Assembly: GCA_025938935.1 (NCBI GenBank)
Contig: JAPCWB010000001.1
Location: forward strand, 2,294,001 to 2,358,000
Length of the DNA: 64,000 nucleotides
Direction of reading: 5' to 3'
Source: Novosphingobium sp. MW5
GTDB taxonomy: Bacteria > Pseudomonadota > Alphaproteobacteria > Sphingomonadales > Sphingomonadaceae
Positions 53,619 to 61,806 of this stretch are shown here, piece by piece. A program made the position numbers and the translations under genes. The first letter of the stretch is position 1, and the number at the start of each line of letters is the position of its first letter. The notes under the pieces are model-generated. The model ran no database searches and was not told where the DNA came from. It saw only the letters and a program-made list of their open reading frames with translations.

Positions 53619-54944
53619 ATGATGCATCGGCATGATTTCGGCGAGGATTGTTTCCACTTGGCGACCGCCGCTTTCGCTCCCGAGAACTGCGCAGGGGGAT
53701 CCCCGCGGCAACCAAAGCAGCGGTGGTCTGACCGCAGACAGCGGATCATCGAGGTCGCTTCGTTACATATCAATCGCTTCGGCCCAGCCGATATAGACCT
53801 GCGCCGCATTGCATCCGACTGTGGATTGTCCCGCAGCACACTCTACCATTATGTGAAGGATCGCAGCGATCTCGTCGAGGATTGCCTCGATAAGGCCCTT
53901 GGTCACATCGAGTGGGCAGCGCAGCAGGCGCGGCAGAATGCAAGTGCTGCCAATACAATCGAGGATTTTGTCCGCCGGAGTCTGGATAAAAGCGGTCGAT
54001 ACACGTGCGCACTCTCCGACTTTGGGTTTCTTGGGCCTGAGAGGTCTCAGCCGCTCTCTCAGCGTGCGAACGCTGTGCGCGATTCCCTTCGGGATATTGT
54101 CGAGAGTGGTATTGCCTCTGGTGAATTTGCTGCCTGCAATCCACAGATTGCGGCCGACCTCGTTCTTGGCGCAATCAACTGGACCAAAGTTGCGGCGATC
54201 TGGGGATCATTTGCCGATGCGGAGTCCGTCTGGCAGATAGCGATCGACGCGCTTGTTGGTCTCGCCCTGCGGGGGATTGCAGCGGGTATTAGCCCCCGCG
54301 GGCTTGAAGAGGCCCCCATAGCCGGTGTGGTCCCAGATTCGATGTTCTGGAAAAGCGCATTTGATGCCGAAGCGCGTGCTCGGGCGAGACGCGAGGAGAT
54401 CTGCCGCGTCGCAACCACCATGTTCAATGAGCGCGGCATCAGCGCAACGACGGTCGAAGACATCGCGAAAATATTGGGCGTTACCATCGGTGCAATCTAT
54501 CACGCCTATCCGGGCAAGCCTGATCTGGTACATGCCTGCTACGCACGGTCGTACGATATCTATTCGACATTCATAGAGTTTGTAGAAGCGAGGGGATTCT
54601 CCGGTATTGGGCAAGTCTATAACTTGCTGCTGTGCCATGCCTACAGCCAGATCGGGCCCTGGACGACAATGCGCGGTCAGTCGGGTGTTGAAGGGCTTCG
54701 TGTACATGGCAAGAATGACATCATGTCACGCCACCGCGACGTGGTCGCGCGATCAGCTCAGTTCTACGAGAATGCCATGGCTGATGGTACCGCCCACGGC
54801 GTAGATGCTCTCCTGCTTAGCTCGGCCGCAGCCGGCGCAATATCATGGCTGCCTTCACATCAACCCAATGACCGGAGCGATGCACTCGCAAAATCGCGCA
54901 TTGTGGCTCGTCAGTTGCTCCAGGGTCTATTGCAGCGAGACTGA
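53619..54944 (+). CDS. Tandem TetR-type transcriptional regulator (two TetR domains)
   Basis: 441 residues from ATG 53619; ATG 53622 and an upstream TTG at 53595 are alternatives. Two complete TetR modules are joined. The first HTH is RRQRIIEVASLHINRFGPAD, LRRIASDCGLSRSTLYHYVK and the second, about 235 residues later, is REEICRVATTMFNERGISAT, VEDIAKILGVTIGAIYHAYP. Each is followed by its own helical ligand-binding part. Ordinary TetR proteins are about 200 residues with one module and act as dimers, so this chain may act as a pseudo-dimer. It lies downstream of the CmcJ-like gene and upstream of the DapA-like gene, all plus strand, and probably senses a pathway compound. Confidence 0.85.
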   Translation: MMHRHDFGEDCFHLATAAFAPENCAGGSPRQPKQRWSDRRQRIIEVASLHINRFGPADIDLRRIASDCGLSRSTLYHYVKDRSDLVEDCLDKALGHIEWAAQQARQNASAANTIEDFVRRSLDKSGRYTCALSDFGFLGPERSQPLSQRANAVRDSLRDIVESGIASGEFAACNPQIAADLVLGAINWTKVAAIWGSFADAESVWQIAIDALVGLALRGIAAGISPRGLEEAPIAGVVPDSMFWKSAFDAEARARARREEICRVATTMFNERGISATTVEDIAKILGVTIGAIYHAYPGKPDLVHACYARSYDIYSTFIEFVEARGFSGIGQVYNLLLCHAYSQIGPWTTMRGQSGVEGLRVHGKNDIMSRHRDVVARSAQFYENAMADGTAHGVDALLLSSAAAGAISWLPSHQPNDRSDALAKSRIVARQLLQGLLQRD

Positions 54945-55104
54945 GCGAGGAAACGCGAGCAGGCTCCGATCCGTGTTTGAGCACAATCGGGTGAAGTCTG
55001 TTTCGCGTGGCGTAGCGTTTTGCCCAAGCCAGCCAGGCTATAGGGCAGCAAATGTAGATGTCTGACCAGCGGCATCATCGACGACCTGAATTGGAGACCG
55101 GCGA

Positions 55105-56052
55105 ATGATTAGTGCATCCGAGATTGGTGGCCTGATGGCCATGATCCCGACTTTCACCACCCCCGATGGTGGCGAACTGCATGTCCGGGATACCATCAAC
55201 GTGGCGGGTATCCATGACGGTGTCGCCAAGATCCTGCGTGATGGTGCGACCGCGATTGCAACGACCGGGAGCTTCGGCGAGCCGATCAATCTTCTCGATC
55301 ACGAGTTCGAGCTTCACGTCAATGAGGTCGTCAAGGCGGTCGACAAGCGTGTCCCGGTCATTGTCGGCGTCATTACGACAAATACGCGCAAAGCCTTGGA
55401 GTACGTGAAGGTCGCCAAGGATGCCGGTGCTGATGCTGTGATGTGCTCAGTGCCATACTACTATGAGCAGACTATTGAAAACGTCGTGCAGTATTACAAG
55501 GATATTGCAGAGACATTCCCAGACTTGGGTATGTTCATGTATCATAATCCGATCATTCATAAGACCCGCATCCCTGTCTCGGCATTCCATGAGATCGTCA
55601 AGCTGCCGAACTTTGTCGGCATGAAGGATTCCCACCGCTCGCCGGAGGAGTTTGATGAGCTCATGTCGATCATTCGCGGGAAGATCAGCACGTTCGTGCT
55701 CCCGCACCAGTACGTCGAGTATGCGGAAAAGGGTGCTGCGGGCGTTTGGGCCATCGATGCCTGGAACGGGCCTGAGCCGTTCGTGAAGCTTGTCGCACTC
55801 GTGAAGGCTGGGCGCATGGAGGAAGCACGCCAGCTCGCACATGATGTGTTTTTCGTCGAGAATGATTACTGTGACGATCTTCGCTGGCGCGAGACCGGGC
55901 ACAAGGTGGTCCAGCGCTATTGCGGCTATATCGACCCGGGTCCGCTACGCCGGCCCTATGTCCATATCCCGCCTGAAGTCGATGCGTTGTTCCGTCGCCG
56001 GGCGACCTACTGGAAGGCACTTCGGGAGAAGGTCGCTTCGATCGAGGTTTGA
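55105..56052 (+). CDS. DapA/NahE-like class I aldolase (hydratase-aldolase)
   Basis: 315 residues of the dihydrodipicolinate synthase/N-acetylneuraminate lyase superfamily. The Schiff-base Lys lies in NFVGMKDSHRSPEEF, the Tyr in MFMYHNPIIHKTRIP, and the substrate turn in TTGSFGEPINLLDHE, where classic DapA has GTTGE. The N-terminal TTPDGGELHVRDTINVAGIH and C-terminal GPLRRPYVHIPPEVDALFRR resemble trans-o-hydroxybenzylidenepyruvate hydratase-aldolase (NahE/DoxI) rather than DapA, so an aryl-pyruvate-type retro-aldol in aromatic catabolism is a good guess. Ribosome site GGAGA. Upstream lies the TetR gene (160 bp), downstream an MFS transporter (155 bp). Confidence 0.83.
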   Translation: MISASEIGGLMAMIPTFTTPDGGELHVRDTINVAGIHDGVAKILRDGATAIATTGSFGEPINLLDHEFELHVNEVVKAVDKRVPVIVGVITTNTRKALEYVKVAKDAGADAVMCSVPYYYEQTIENVVQYYKDIAETFPDLGMFMYHNPIIHKTRIPVSAFHEIVKLPNFVGMKDSHRSPEEFDELMSIIRGKISTFVLPHQYVEYAEKGAAGVWAIDAWNGPEPFVKLVALVKAGRMEEARQLAHDVFFVENDYCDDLRWRETGHKVVQRYCGYIDPGPLRRPYVHIPPEVDALFRRRATYWKALREKVASIEV

Positions 56053-56207
56053 TGTAAGGCGCTCAAGCCTGGATGATATCGATCGCAGGGTCCTTGGAAG
56101 CGCCAAGGCAGAAAGGGCCTTGCGGGAACAACGCCGGGAGGATGCAGGTCTGGCCGCACCTGGGCGAACCTGGATAGCAGGACACTTCTGCCTTGAAGGG
56201 ATTTCCC

Positions 56208-57356
56208 ATGGTTGAGACCGATATTCCTGCCGTTCCGGCAAAGTCCGCCCGGCTGGCTGCTTACGCCTGCTACTTCCTTGGCTCCCTGCAGTTGTGGTTG
56301 CAGCCTTCTGTGGTTGCCGACTTTATCGGCCGCCAGCGGCTGTCAGATGCGGATGCAGGGTTGCTGGCCACCGTCGAGATGGTCGTCGTCTCGGCCACTA
56401 TGCTCGTTGCGCCGCGATTTTCGCTTGCCGTCTCTCTGAGGGCTCTGGCGGTGGCAGGGTCGATCCTGGCTGCACTGGGCAGCATCGCATCGATCCCGCT
56501 TTCAAACTGGTTTGTCCTCGCCGGCGTACGTACCTTTGCCGCAGTCGGCTTTGGACTGCTCTTGCTTTGCGCAAACGTTGCAATCGGGAGAATGCGTGAC
56601 GCTCAGGCCACGTTTGGCAAGATGTATATGGTCAGTCTGCTCGGCGCATCAGTGACTCTGGCTGTCTTGCCGCTTGTTCAGACCCGATTGCCCTACGCTG
56701 CGGCCTTCGTGCTGGTGCCGGTTGCTGCGGGCTGCTTGGGCATTCTGACATTGAGGACCGGAACTGGAAACGCCGGCGCAGGTGGTCCCGACCGGCCAAG
56801 AACTGTCGGCAAAGCGATCGGTGCGCACATTCTTGCTCTGGCGATGGCGCTATCCTTGCTTGCTGTCGGCTTCTTCGGGTTTTGGGCCTTTCTTGTAAGA
56901 TACGCTGAAAAGTCCGGGGTGGATGCCTCGGGTGCCTCGTTTGTCAGCTCGCTTTCCATCCTTGCGGCCATGGCAGGCAGCATGCTCTCTGCTGCCCTCA
57001 CGAAGGCACTCGGGTTCCGGTTTTCGGCAACGCTCGCAGCGTCAGCGATTGGCCTATCTGTGATGGCGCTGATGACGGGAGTTTCCCCGATCGCCTTTTA
57101 CGTTGCGTGCTGCCTCGCGCTCGGCTGCTTCTATCTCCTGTTCCCGCTTGTTCTTGGCGCCGCAGCCGAGCTCGATGCGACCGGTGTCGGGCCTGCCTAT
57201 GTGAGTGCGATTGCGCTTCTGATGGGCGCCTTCGGGCCCTATCTGTTTTCGGTCATCGCATCGAGCGCCGGCATTGGCGGAGCCATGACTGCGGTCGCGC
57301 TCTGCACGGCAGGGTCGATTGGGCTGTTCCAGGTGGTCGCCAGCAAGCTGGCGTGA
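56208..57356 (+). CDS. MFS transporter
   Basis: 382 residues from ATG 56208 (AAGGGA ribosome site); a TTG 15 bases upstream would add five residues. Twelve hydrophobic segments are visible, beginning LAAYACYFLGSLQLWLQPSV and including ALAMALSLLAVGFFGFWAFL in the second half. The first loop carries ADFIGRQRLSDADAGLLATV, an MFS motif A-like region in weak form. I cannot assign a subfamily or substrate. It lies between the hydratase-aldolase gene and the convergent DapB-like dehydrogenase gene, suggesting uptake or export of the pathway's compound. Confidence 0.8.
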   Translation: MVETDIPAVPAKSARLAAYACYFLGSLQLWLQPSVVADFIGRQRLSDADAGLLATVEMVVVSATMLVAPRFSLAVSLRALAVAGSILAALGSIASIPLSNWFVLAGVRTFAAVGFGLLLLCANVAIGRMRDAQATFGKMYMVSLLGASVTLAVLPLVQTRLPYAAAFVLVPVAAGCLGILTLRTGTGNAGAGGPDRPRTVGKAIGAHILALAMALSLLAVGFFGFWAFLVRYAEKSGVDASGASFVSSLSILAAMAGSMLSAALTKALGFRFSATLAASAIGLSVMALMTGVSPIAFYVACCLALGCFYLLFPLVLGAAAELDATGVGPAYVSAIALLMGAFGPYLFSVIASSAGIGGAMTAVALCTAGSIGLFQVVASKLA

Positions 57357-57384
57357 TAGCTTGCTGGCGGCCAGAGGGATTGCC

Positions 57385-57424
57385 TGCCCGCTGCATTGCC
57401 TGTTTTGGACCATTGCAGCGGGCA
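57385..57424. terminator. Inverted repeat between convergent genes, possible bidirectional terminator
   Basis: TGCCCGCTGCA (57385-57395) and TGCAGCGGGCA (57414-57424) are a perfect 11-bp inverted repeat with an 18-base loop. The repeat lies in the 81-bp gap between the MFS gene and the DapB-like gene that converge here. No clear T tract follows on either strand, so the role as terminator is tentative. Confidence 0.45.
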
Positions 57425-57437
57425 AGTGGATATTGGG

Positions 57438-58496
57438 TCAGAGCGTGCGATAGTCCTTCTTGGCGGAGGTAAAGATCGTCGGATAGACGATGCCCGGTTG
57501 AGCTGCGACCACCTGGGGTATGGCCTGAACGAGCGGCACGGCGGTTGCGTAGTGGCCTGGGCAGGTCGTGTCGCCCGCACGGAAGCGCTGGTCGCCCTTG
57601 AGCGTAGCAAAGGCATGGATATCAGCGCGCAGTGACACGGGATCGCCTTCGATCTCAATCTGCCAACGTTCGGGTTTGCCGAGCGACCAGTTGAGCACGA
57701 TCTCGAAACGGTCTTCACTGCCGACCGTACCGATAAAACCAAAGCGTAACATGGAGACCAGCCCAGGGGGCAGCGTTGTACCGCCTGGCAGTGCGATCGG
57801 ACCGTCGCTGACTTCAAATGTCGTTGCGATCCTCACATCAGTCGGTGCTTCGAAGAGGGTGTGGGCGATCAGTGATATCTCTTCATGGTAGGCCCGCAGG
57901 AGCATAGGCTCGACCATGGGGACGGCCTGGCTTGCGGCAGCTTCGGGAACACCAAGGCCGAACATGTTCATCAGCGGAACGGGCAGCGATGAAACATCGA
58001 ACCATTCCTCAAGGCGCAGGCTTTCGACGTTCATGCAGACGCCCGTCATCGCCATTGCGACGCGGTCGAGGAATACGCCGGGAAGCTCGCCAGAGCCATG
58101 CAGGCTGCTGCGACCCTTGCGGCAGGCCTCTTCGATCCTGGCAACGTAGTCCGGCCCCTTGAGATGAGGGTACCAGTAGGCCGACGCCGAGATCACGTTC
58201 TTGCCTGATGCAAGCAGCTGCAAGATATCGCGGTCCATCTGCTCATGGTCGATGGGGACCATGCCGGTATAGATCACCACGTCAGCATCGAGAGCGAACA
58301 CCGCCTCGCGATCATTGCTGAGCGCAACACCGATCGGATCGCGTCCGATGTAGGTGCCGACGTCAATCCCTACCTTGTGGTCACTGTGACACAGAACACC
58401 AGCAATGGTGAAGTCGGGCCTGCCATGGAGGCACTTCAGCACGGCCGTGCCAACGGACCCTGGTCCCCATATGATGACGCGATACGGATCTTTCAT
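57438..58496 (-). CDS. DapB-like NAD(P)H-dependent dehydrogenase
   Basis: 352 residues of the dihydrodipicolinate-reductase-like/NAD(P)H-dependent amine dehydrogenase group. The N-terminal nucleotide motif is VIIWGPGSVGTAVLKCL, followed by GVLCHSDHKVGIDVGTYIGR, ADVVIYTGMVP and the GKNVISASAYWYPHLKG segment. The C-terminal part has an alpha/beta substrate domain (VPMVEPMLLRAYHEEISLIA). Similar proteins in actinobacteria and sphingomonads lie in steroid or aromatic catabolic clusters and include 2,4-diaminopentanoate dehydrogenase. Intact single gene. The next gene (HxlR) is divergent, 162 bp away, and probably regulates it. Confidence 0.83.
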   Translation of the reverse strand: MKDPYRVIIWGPGSVGTAVLKCLHGRPDFTIAGVLCHSDHKVGIDVGTYIGRDPIGVALSNDREAVFALDADVVIYTGMVPIDHEQMDRDILQLLASGKNVISASAYWYPHLKGPDYVARIEEACRKGRSSLHGSGELPGVFLDRVAMAMTGVCMNVESLRLEEWFDVSSLPVPLMNMFGLGVPEAAASQAVPMVEPMLLRAYHEEISLIAHTLFEAPTDVRIATTFEVSDGPIALPGGTTLPPGLVSMLRFGFIGTVGSEDRFEIVLNWSLGKPERWQIEIEGDPVSLRADIHAFATLKGDQRFRAGDTTCPGHYATAVPLVQAIPQVVAAQPGIVYPTIFTSAKKDYRTL

Positions 58497-58658
58497 GCGA
58501 TACTCCCGATGCAGGATTGGACGGAGCAGGCCGCGTCAGCCCAGGGGCATGCGGGCCCCTCAGGGCTCTTCTTCGGAGAAGACCTGCTTGTGGAATGGGA
58601 TGCCGGTGATGTATCGTTTTCTCAAGTAGGGTGATTTTTTAGAGTTGGTCTGCAAAAA

Positions 58659-59057
58659 ATGACTATCGAGTTCGGATCAGTGCCGTTTGAAGCCTGCACG
58701 CCGACACAATCGCAGCGCGAAGCGTTCAAGCAGGCGATGGATATCATTTCGGGCAAATGGAAAATGGATATCATCTTTGCCCTGCTGACGGGCGAGCCTA
58801 CCCGTTTCGGGGTTCTGCGGCGCAAGCTTCCCGGCATAACCCAGCACATGCTCTCGTCGCAGCTGCGCGCGCTCGAGGCCGACGGCATGATTTTGCGCCA
58901 GGTCTACCCCGAGGTTCCGCCGAGAGTTGAGTATTCGATTACGCGCAAGGCCTATGCGCTGGGCCCGGTACTGCTGGGGCTTGTCGATTGGGTAGAATGG
59001 TCGCGCGAGGCCGAGAATGCTGGCTCCGTTTCAGCCAGCAGCGAGCGAGTAGACTGA
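58659..59057 (+). CDS. HxlR-family transcriptional regulator
   Basis: 132 residues with a typical HxlR winged helix: MDIISGKWKMDIIFALLTGE (first helix with the GKW motif), FGVLRRKLPGITQHMLSSQL (recognition helix), then RALEADGMILRQVYPEVPPR and VEYSITRKAYAL (wing). No Cys of the redox-sensing HypR type is seen in the core except Cys15. Family members control neighbouring catabolic or oxidoreductase genes. It is divergent from the DapB-like gene, and its 3' end overlaps the convergent DUF1772 gene by 27 bp. Confidence 0.9.
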   Translation: MTIEFGSVPFEACTPTQSQREAFKQAMDIISGKWKMDIIFALLTGEPTRFGVLRRKLPGITQHMLSSQLRALEADGMILRQVYPEVPPRVEYSITRKAYALGPVLLGLVDWVEWSREAENAGSVSASSERVD

Positions 59058-59501
59058 CAGGCACGCGGCGACAGTGCCGGCTATGGAGCGCACGACGTTC
59101 CACCGATTCCATTTCGGCTGGTATGCCTGCCAGGCCGAAGCCGCGGTCGGCGTGTCGTCCTCGTGTTTGAGCAGTGCATTGTTCAACGGCACATTGAAGG
59201 TGAGCGTACCGCCCGCCATGCCCACGAGGTAGATCGCCGAACCTGCCACTGCGGCTGGAGGGATCGAGGTGAACCTGGCCGCGACGACAACCGCCAAAGC
59301 GGCAATTGTACTCAGCAAAAAGAGCGGAAGCATCCAGCCTTTCACGAAAGCCCGATTGACCGCATTCATGGCCTGAAGCCCCACATAGTCCGGGACGTTC
59401 GCCAGACCGGGCATGACGAACCCCCAGAAGGCCATCGCGATCCCAGCTTCAAGAGCCTGTAGAACCGCGGTCGCTGAAACGAGGGCTGTTGCCCAATGCA
59501 T
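59031..59501 (-). CDS. DUF1772 (anthrone oxygenase-like) membrane protein
   Basis: 156 residues with four hydrophobic segments: VLQALEAGIAMAFWGFVMPG, KGWMLPLFLLSTIAALAVVV, AAVAGSAIYLVGMAGGTLTF and SIAGTVAACLSVYSLAAG. The conserved element NVPLNNALLKHEDDTPTAAS, followed by WNRWNVVRS, is the DUF1772/anthrone oxygenase signature. Some eukaryotic relatives oxidise anthrones; bacterial members are mostly uncharacterised. It overlaps the convergent HxlR gene by 27 bp at the 3' ends and lies 49 bp from the upstream esterase gene on the same strand. Confidence 0.82.
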   Translation of the reverse strand: MHWATALVSATAVLQALEAGIAMAFWGFVMPGLANVPDYVGLQAMNAVNRAFVKGWMLPLFLLSTIAALAVVVAARFTSIPPAAVAGSAIYLVGMAGGTLTFNVPLNNALLKHEDDTPTAASAWQAYQPKWNRWNVVRSIAGTVAACLSVYSLAAG

Positions 59502-59550
59502 AGGCCGTTCCTTCAGGCACTAGCAGCCTGTTTGGAGCAGGTTTATTTTC

Positions 59551-60483
59551 CTAAAGCCAGCGTCCAAGTGCGCTGTCGAGATCAGCGGCAAAGCATTGTG
59601 AAACGCGTGCCGTGGGGATCAAATCGAAGGCATGGACAGCCCCTGCGTAGGCGTGGAGTTCGACCGGAACGCCCGCATGGGACAGACGGCTCGCATAGTT
59701 GAGGTTCTCGTCGAAGAACAAGTCGAGCGATCCTGTGGCCATGTAGGTCTTGGGAAGGCCTGCAAGACTTTGAGCGAGCGCCGGCGAAAAATAGGGCAGG
59801 TCCTGTTCGGGGATGCTGCCGCTCCCGGCCAGTGAAGCCCAGCCGAACCTGTTGCTGGCTCTCGTCCAGATGAACTCGCCGCAGGTCGGATTCTTGTAGG
59901 GGTCTGCGTCAGTCCCCACCCGGTAATCCAGCATGGGATAGATTAGGAACTGTGCGGAGACGACAGGGCCACCCCTGTCCCGACAAAGCAGCGCCAGTGC
60001 GGCCGCGAGACCTCCACCTGCGCTTTCGCCCATGATCACGACCTTGGCGAGATCGATGTCGAGATCCTTGGATCGCGCGACTAGCCAACTCAGGGCAGTG
60101 TAGCAATCTTCGACTGCAGCGGGATAGGGGTGTTCAGGAGCGAGCCGGTACTCGACAGACGCCACGACGACACCGTGCTGCAAGGCGCGGGCTGCATTTG
60201 ACATATCCATCATCTCTGCTGATCCTGCCACATAGCCGCCGCCATGAATGTGCAAGATCAATGGGCGCGGACCATCCGGGTCCGGGGTGCGAAACACCCT
60301 CACCGCAACTTCTGCCTGTCCTGCGCGGGAGGCTACTAGCACCTCCGGCTCGAGGGGCGGTAAGACGCCATCGGGCAATGGCGTCACAGTCCTGAGATGG
60401 GGGAGGGTCTCTTCGGTGAGATCGTGAGGCGGGAAGATTTCGAAAACCAGCGCGGTTTCCTCGTCGACAAGATGGCGCGTCAT
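59551..60483 (-). CDS. Alpha/beta hydrolase, HSL-family esterase (copy 4)
   Basis: 310 residues from ATG 60483 (ribosome site GAAGGGAAC); longer frames to 60564 are less likely. Oxyanion motif HGGGY, nucleophile GESAGG, acid in TGSLDLFFDEN and His in AGAVHAFDLIP form a complete triad. The N-terminal cap begins MTRHLVDEETALVFEIFPP. No signal peptide, so cytoplasmic. It resembles the three esterases of the trehalase locus in family but lies in the aromatic-type region, where it might hydrolyse an ester or lactone intermediate. The downstream DUF1772 gene may be co-transcribed. Confidence 0.87.
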   Translation of the reverse strand: MTRHLVDEETALVFEIFPPHDLTEETLPHLRTVTPLPDGVLPPLEPEVLVASRAGQAEVAVRVFRTPDPDGPRPLILHIHGGGYVAGSAEMMDMSNAARALQHGVVVASVEYRLAPEHPYPAAVEDCYTALSWLVARSKDLDIDLAKVVIMGESAGGGLAAALALLCRDRGGPVVSAQFLIYPMLDYRVGTDADPYKNPTCGEFIWTRASNRFGWASLAGSGSIPEQDLPYFSPALAQSLAGLPKTYMATGSLDLFFDENLNYASRLSHAGVPVELHAYAGAVHAFDLIPTARVSQCFAADLDSALGRWL

Positions 60484-60819
60484 CACGTTCCCTTCGAATA
60501 TACGCGGACGAACTGCAGACCCGCGCTTCAGCCTATTTCTAGATGCCATGGATTGAGCGGCCAAACCCCCCAGCTCCTACAAACAGTCTTGCAAGGCTTG
60601 GCTATTGCAATTTGGTAGGATTTGCAGAGTCAGGCTGATGGCGGCATGCGCCCTGATCGGACGTCAACCTGTCCATGAGGGCCAAACACCTCACTATTGA
60701 AAGCCTGCCGAGCACAACCGTGCCTACATTTATGGTTCTAATCCTCTTTTGCGGAGTGCCTACATCGGCACAACGATGTCAGCCGTAGCGGCGGCATTTC
60801 GTGTAAAGGTGTTCGATCG
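60484..60819. promoter_or_regulatory. Divergent upstream region of esterase and folE
   Basis: 336 bp without a supported gene between the esterase (minus) and folE (plus). The stretch 60690-60770 is AT-rich and could hold the folE promoter. I see no clear tetrahydrofolate or other riboswitch core, but I did not fold the region. The folE ribosome site is weak (GTGTAAAGGTG). Confidence 0.35.
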
Positions 60820-61431
60820 ATGCTGCAGCAAAGCCTAGCCCCGTCTTCAGAAGCGAATCCGCGCGATCGCGCGATCCCGCAGTCGGTCCTTGACGCCGTC
60901 CGCACTCTCATTGCCTGGGCCGGCGATGATCCGGAACGGGAAGGGCTGTTGGATACGCCTGGCCGGGTGGCTCGCGCTTGGAAGGAGTATTGCGCGGGCT
61001 ATGATGAAGATCCACGCAAGCATCTGGGGCGTCAATTCCATGAACTGGGCGGTTATGACGAAATCGTGATACTGCGCGACATTCCATTCCATTCCCATTG
61101 CGAACATCACTTGGCTCCGATCACCGGTAAAGCATCGATCGCCTACCTGCCCGGCAAGGCAGTTGTCGGCATTTCGAAGCTCGCGAGAGTTCTCCACGGT
61201 TACGCAAGGCGCCTGCAGATCCAGGAACGCCTGACCGCCGAGGTGGCTGAAGCCATATGGAAGGGTATCGAGCCGCGGGGTGTTGTCGTGGTGATCGAGG
61301 CGCAGCACGGTTGCATGACCGGACGAGGCGTCCGGACGCCTGGCGTAGGCATGACCACAAGTGCCGTGCTTGGCTGTTTTCTGGAGGATGCGGCAAGTCG
61401 GCGTGAAGTCCTTGCCCTGATGGGTAAGTGA
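60820..61431 (+). CDS. folE: GTP cyclohydrolase I
   Basis: 203 residues, intact. FolE converts GTP to 7,8-dihydroneopterin triphosphate, the first step of tetrahydrofolate synthesis. The zinc and active-site residues lie in HSHCEHHLAPITGKASIAYL (Cys and His ligands) with VVIEAQHGCMTGRGVR later. KAVVGISKLARVLHGYARRL and QIQERLTAEVAEAIW are the other conserved boxes. Its place in a catabolic region rather than in a folate operon is notable. Together with the LigM/DesA-like tetrahydrofolate-dependent demethylase at 63386 it suggests an increased folate demand while methoxylated substrates are used (inference). It is followed after 46 bp by the DUF6506 gene. Confidence 0.95.
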   Translation: MLQQSLAPSSEANPRDRAIPQSVLDAVRTLIAWAGDDPEREGLLDTPGRVARAWKEYCAGYDEDPRKHLGRQFHELGGYDEIVILRDIPFHSHCEHHLAPITGKASIAYLPGKAVVGISKLARVLHGYARRLQIQERLTAEVAEAIWKGIEPRGVVVVIEAQHGCMTGRGVRTPGVGMTTSAVLGCFLEDAASRREVLALMGK

Positions 61432-61477
61432 ACTGATCTTGGAGAAGAGGCTGCGATTTTGTCAGGGAGAGAACGCA

Positions 61478-61780
61478 ATGTTCACATGGGCTTACATCTA
61501 TCACTGTCCTGGTCTGGACTGGAATGAGGATCGCAGTGAGAAGATTGCAGGCGGTTTCCGGATCCTGCTTGTCCCGGCTGCGGACCTGGATAGTGCCGCA
61601 CTTGCTGCCAAACACCTCGTCTCGGAGGATGGTGTCAGATCGATTGAACTGTGCGGCTATTTCGGCGTTTCAGGCACCGCCCGGGTGCTTGAGGCGACCG
61701 GTGGAACCGTACCGGTCGGCAACGTCATGTTCGGAGCTGAATCGGTCTTTTCCGCGGCTGCGGCGTTTTCCGATGGGTAA
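61478..61780 (+). CDS. DUF6506 family protein
   Basis: 100 residues from ATG 61478 (ribosome site AGGGAGAG). The sequence FTWAYIYHCPGLDWNEDRSE, GFRILLVPAADLDSAALAAK, GVRSIELCGYFGVSGTARVL and EATGGTVPVGNVMFGAESVF matches the small DUF6506 family as I recall it. No function is known; the compact ferredoxin-like alternation of strands and helices is inferred from the pattern. Co-transcription with folE is likely (46-bp gap), and it faces the convergent MFS gene 26 bp away. Confidence 0.75.
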   Translation: MFTWAYIYHCPGLDWNEDRSEKIAGGFRILLVPAADLDSAALAAKHLVSEDGVRSIELCGYFGVSGTARVLEATGGTVPVGNVMFGAESVFSAAAAFSDG

Positions 61781-61806
61781 GTCCGTCCACGACATTGCCT
61801 GATAGT

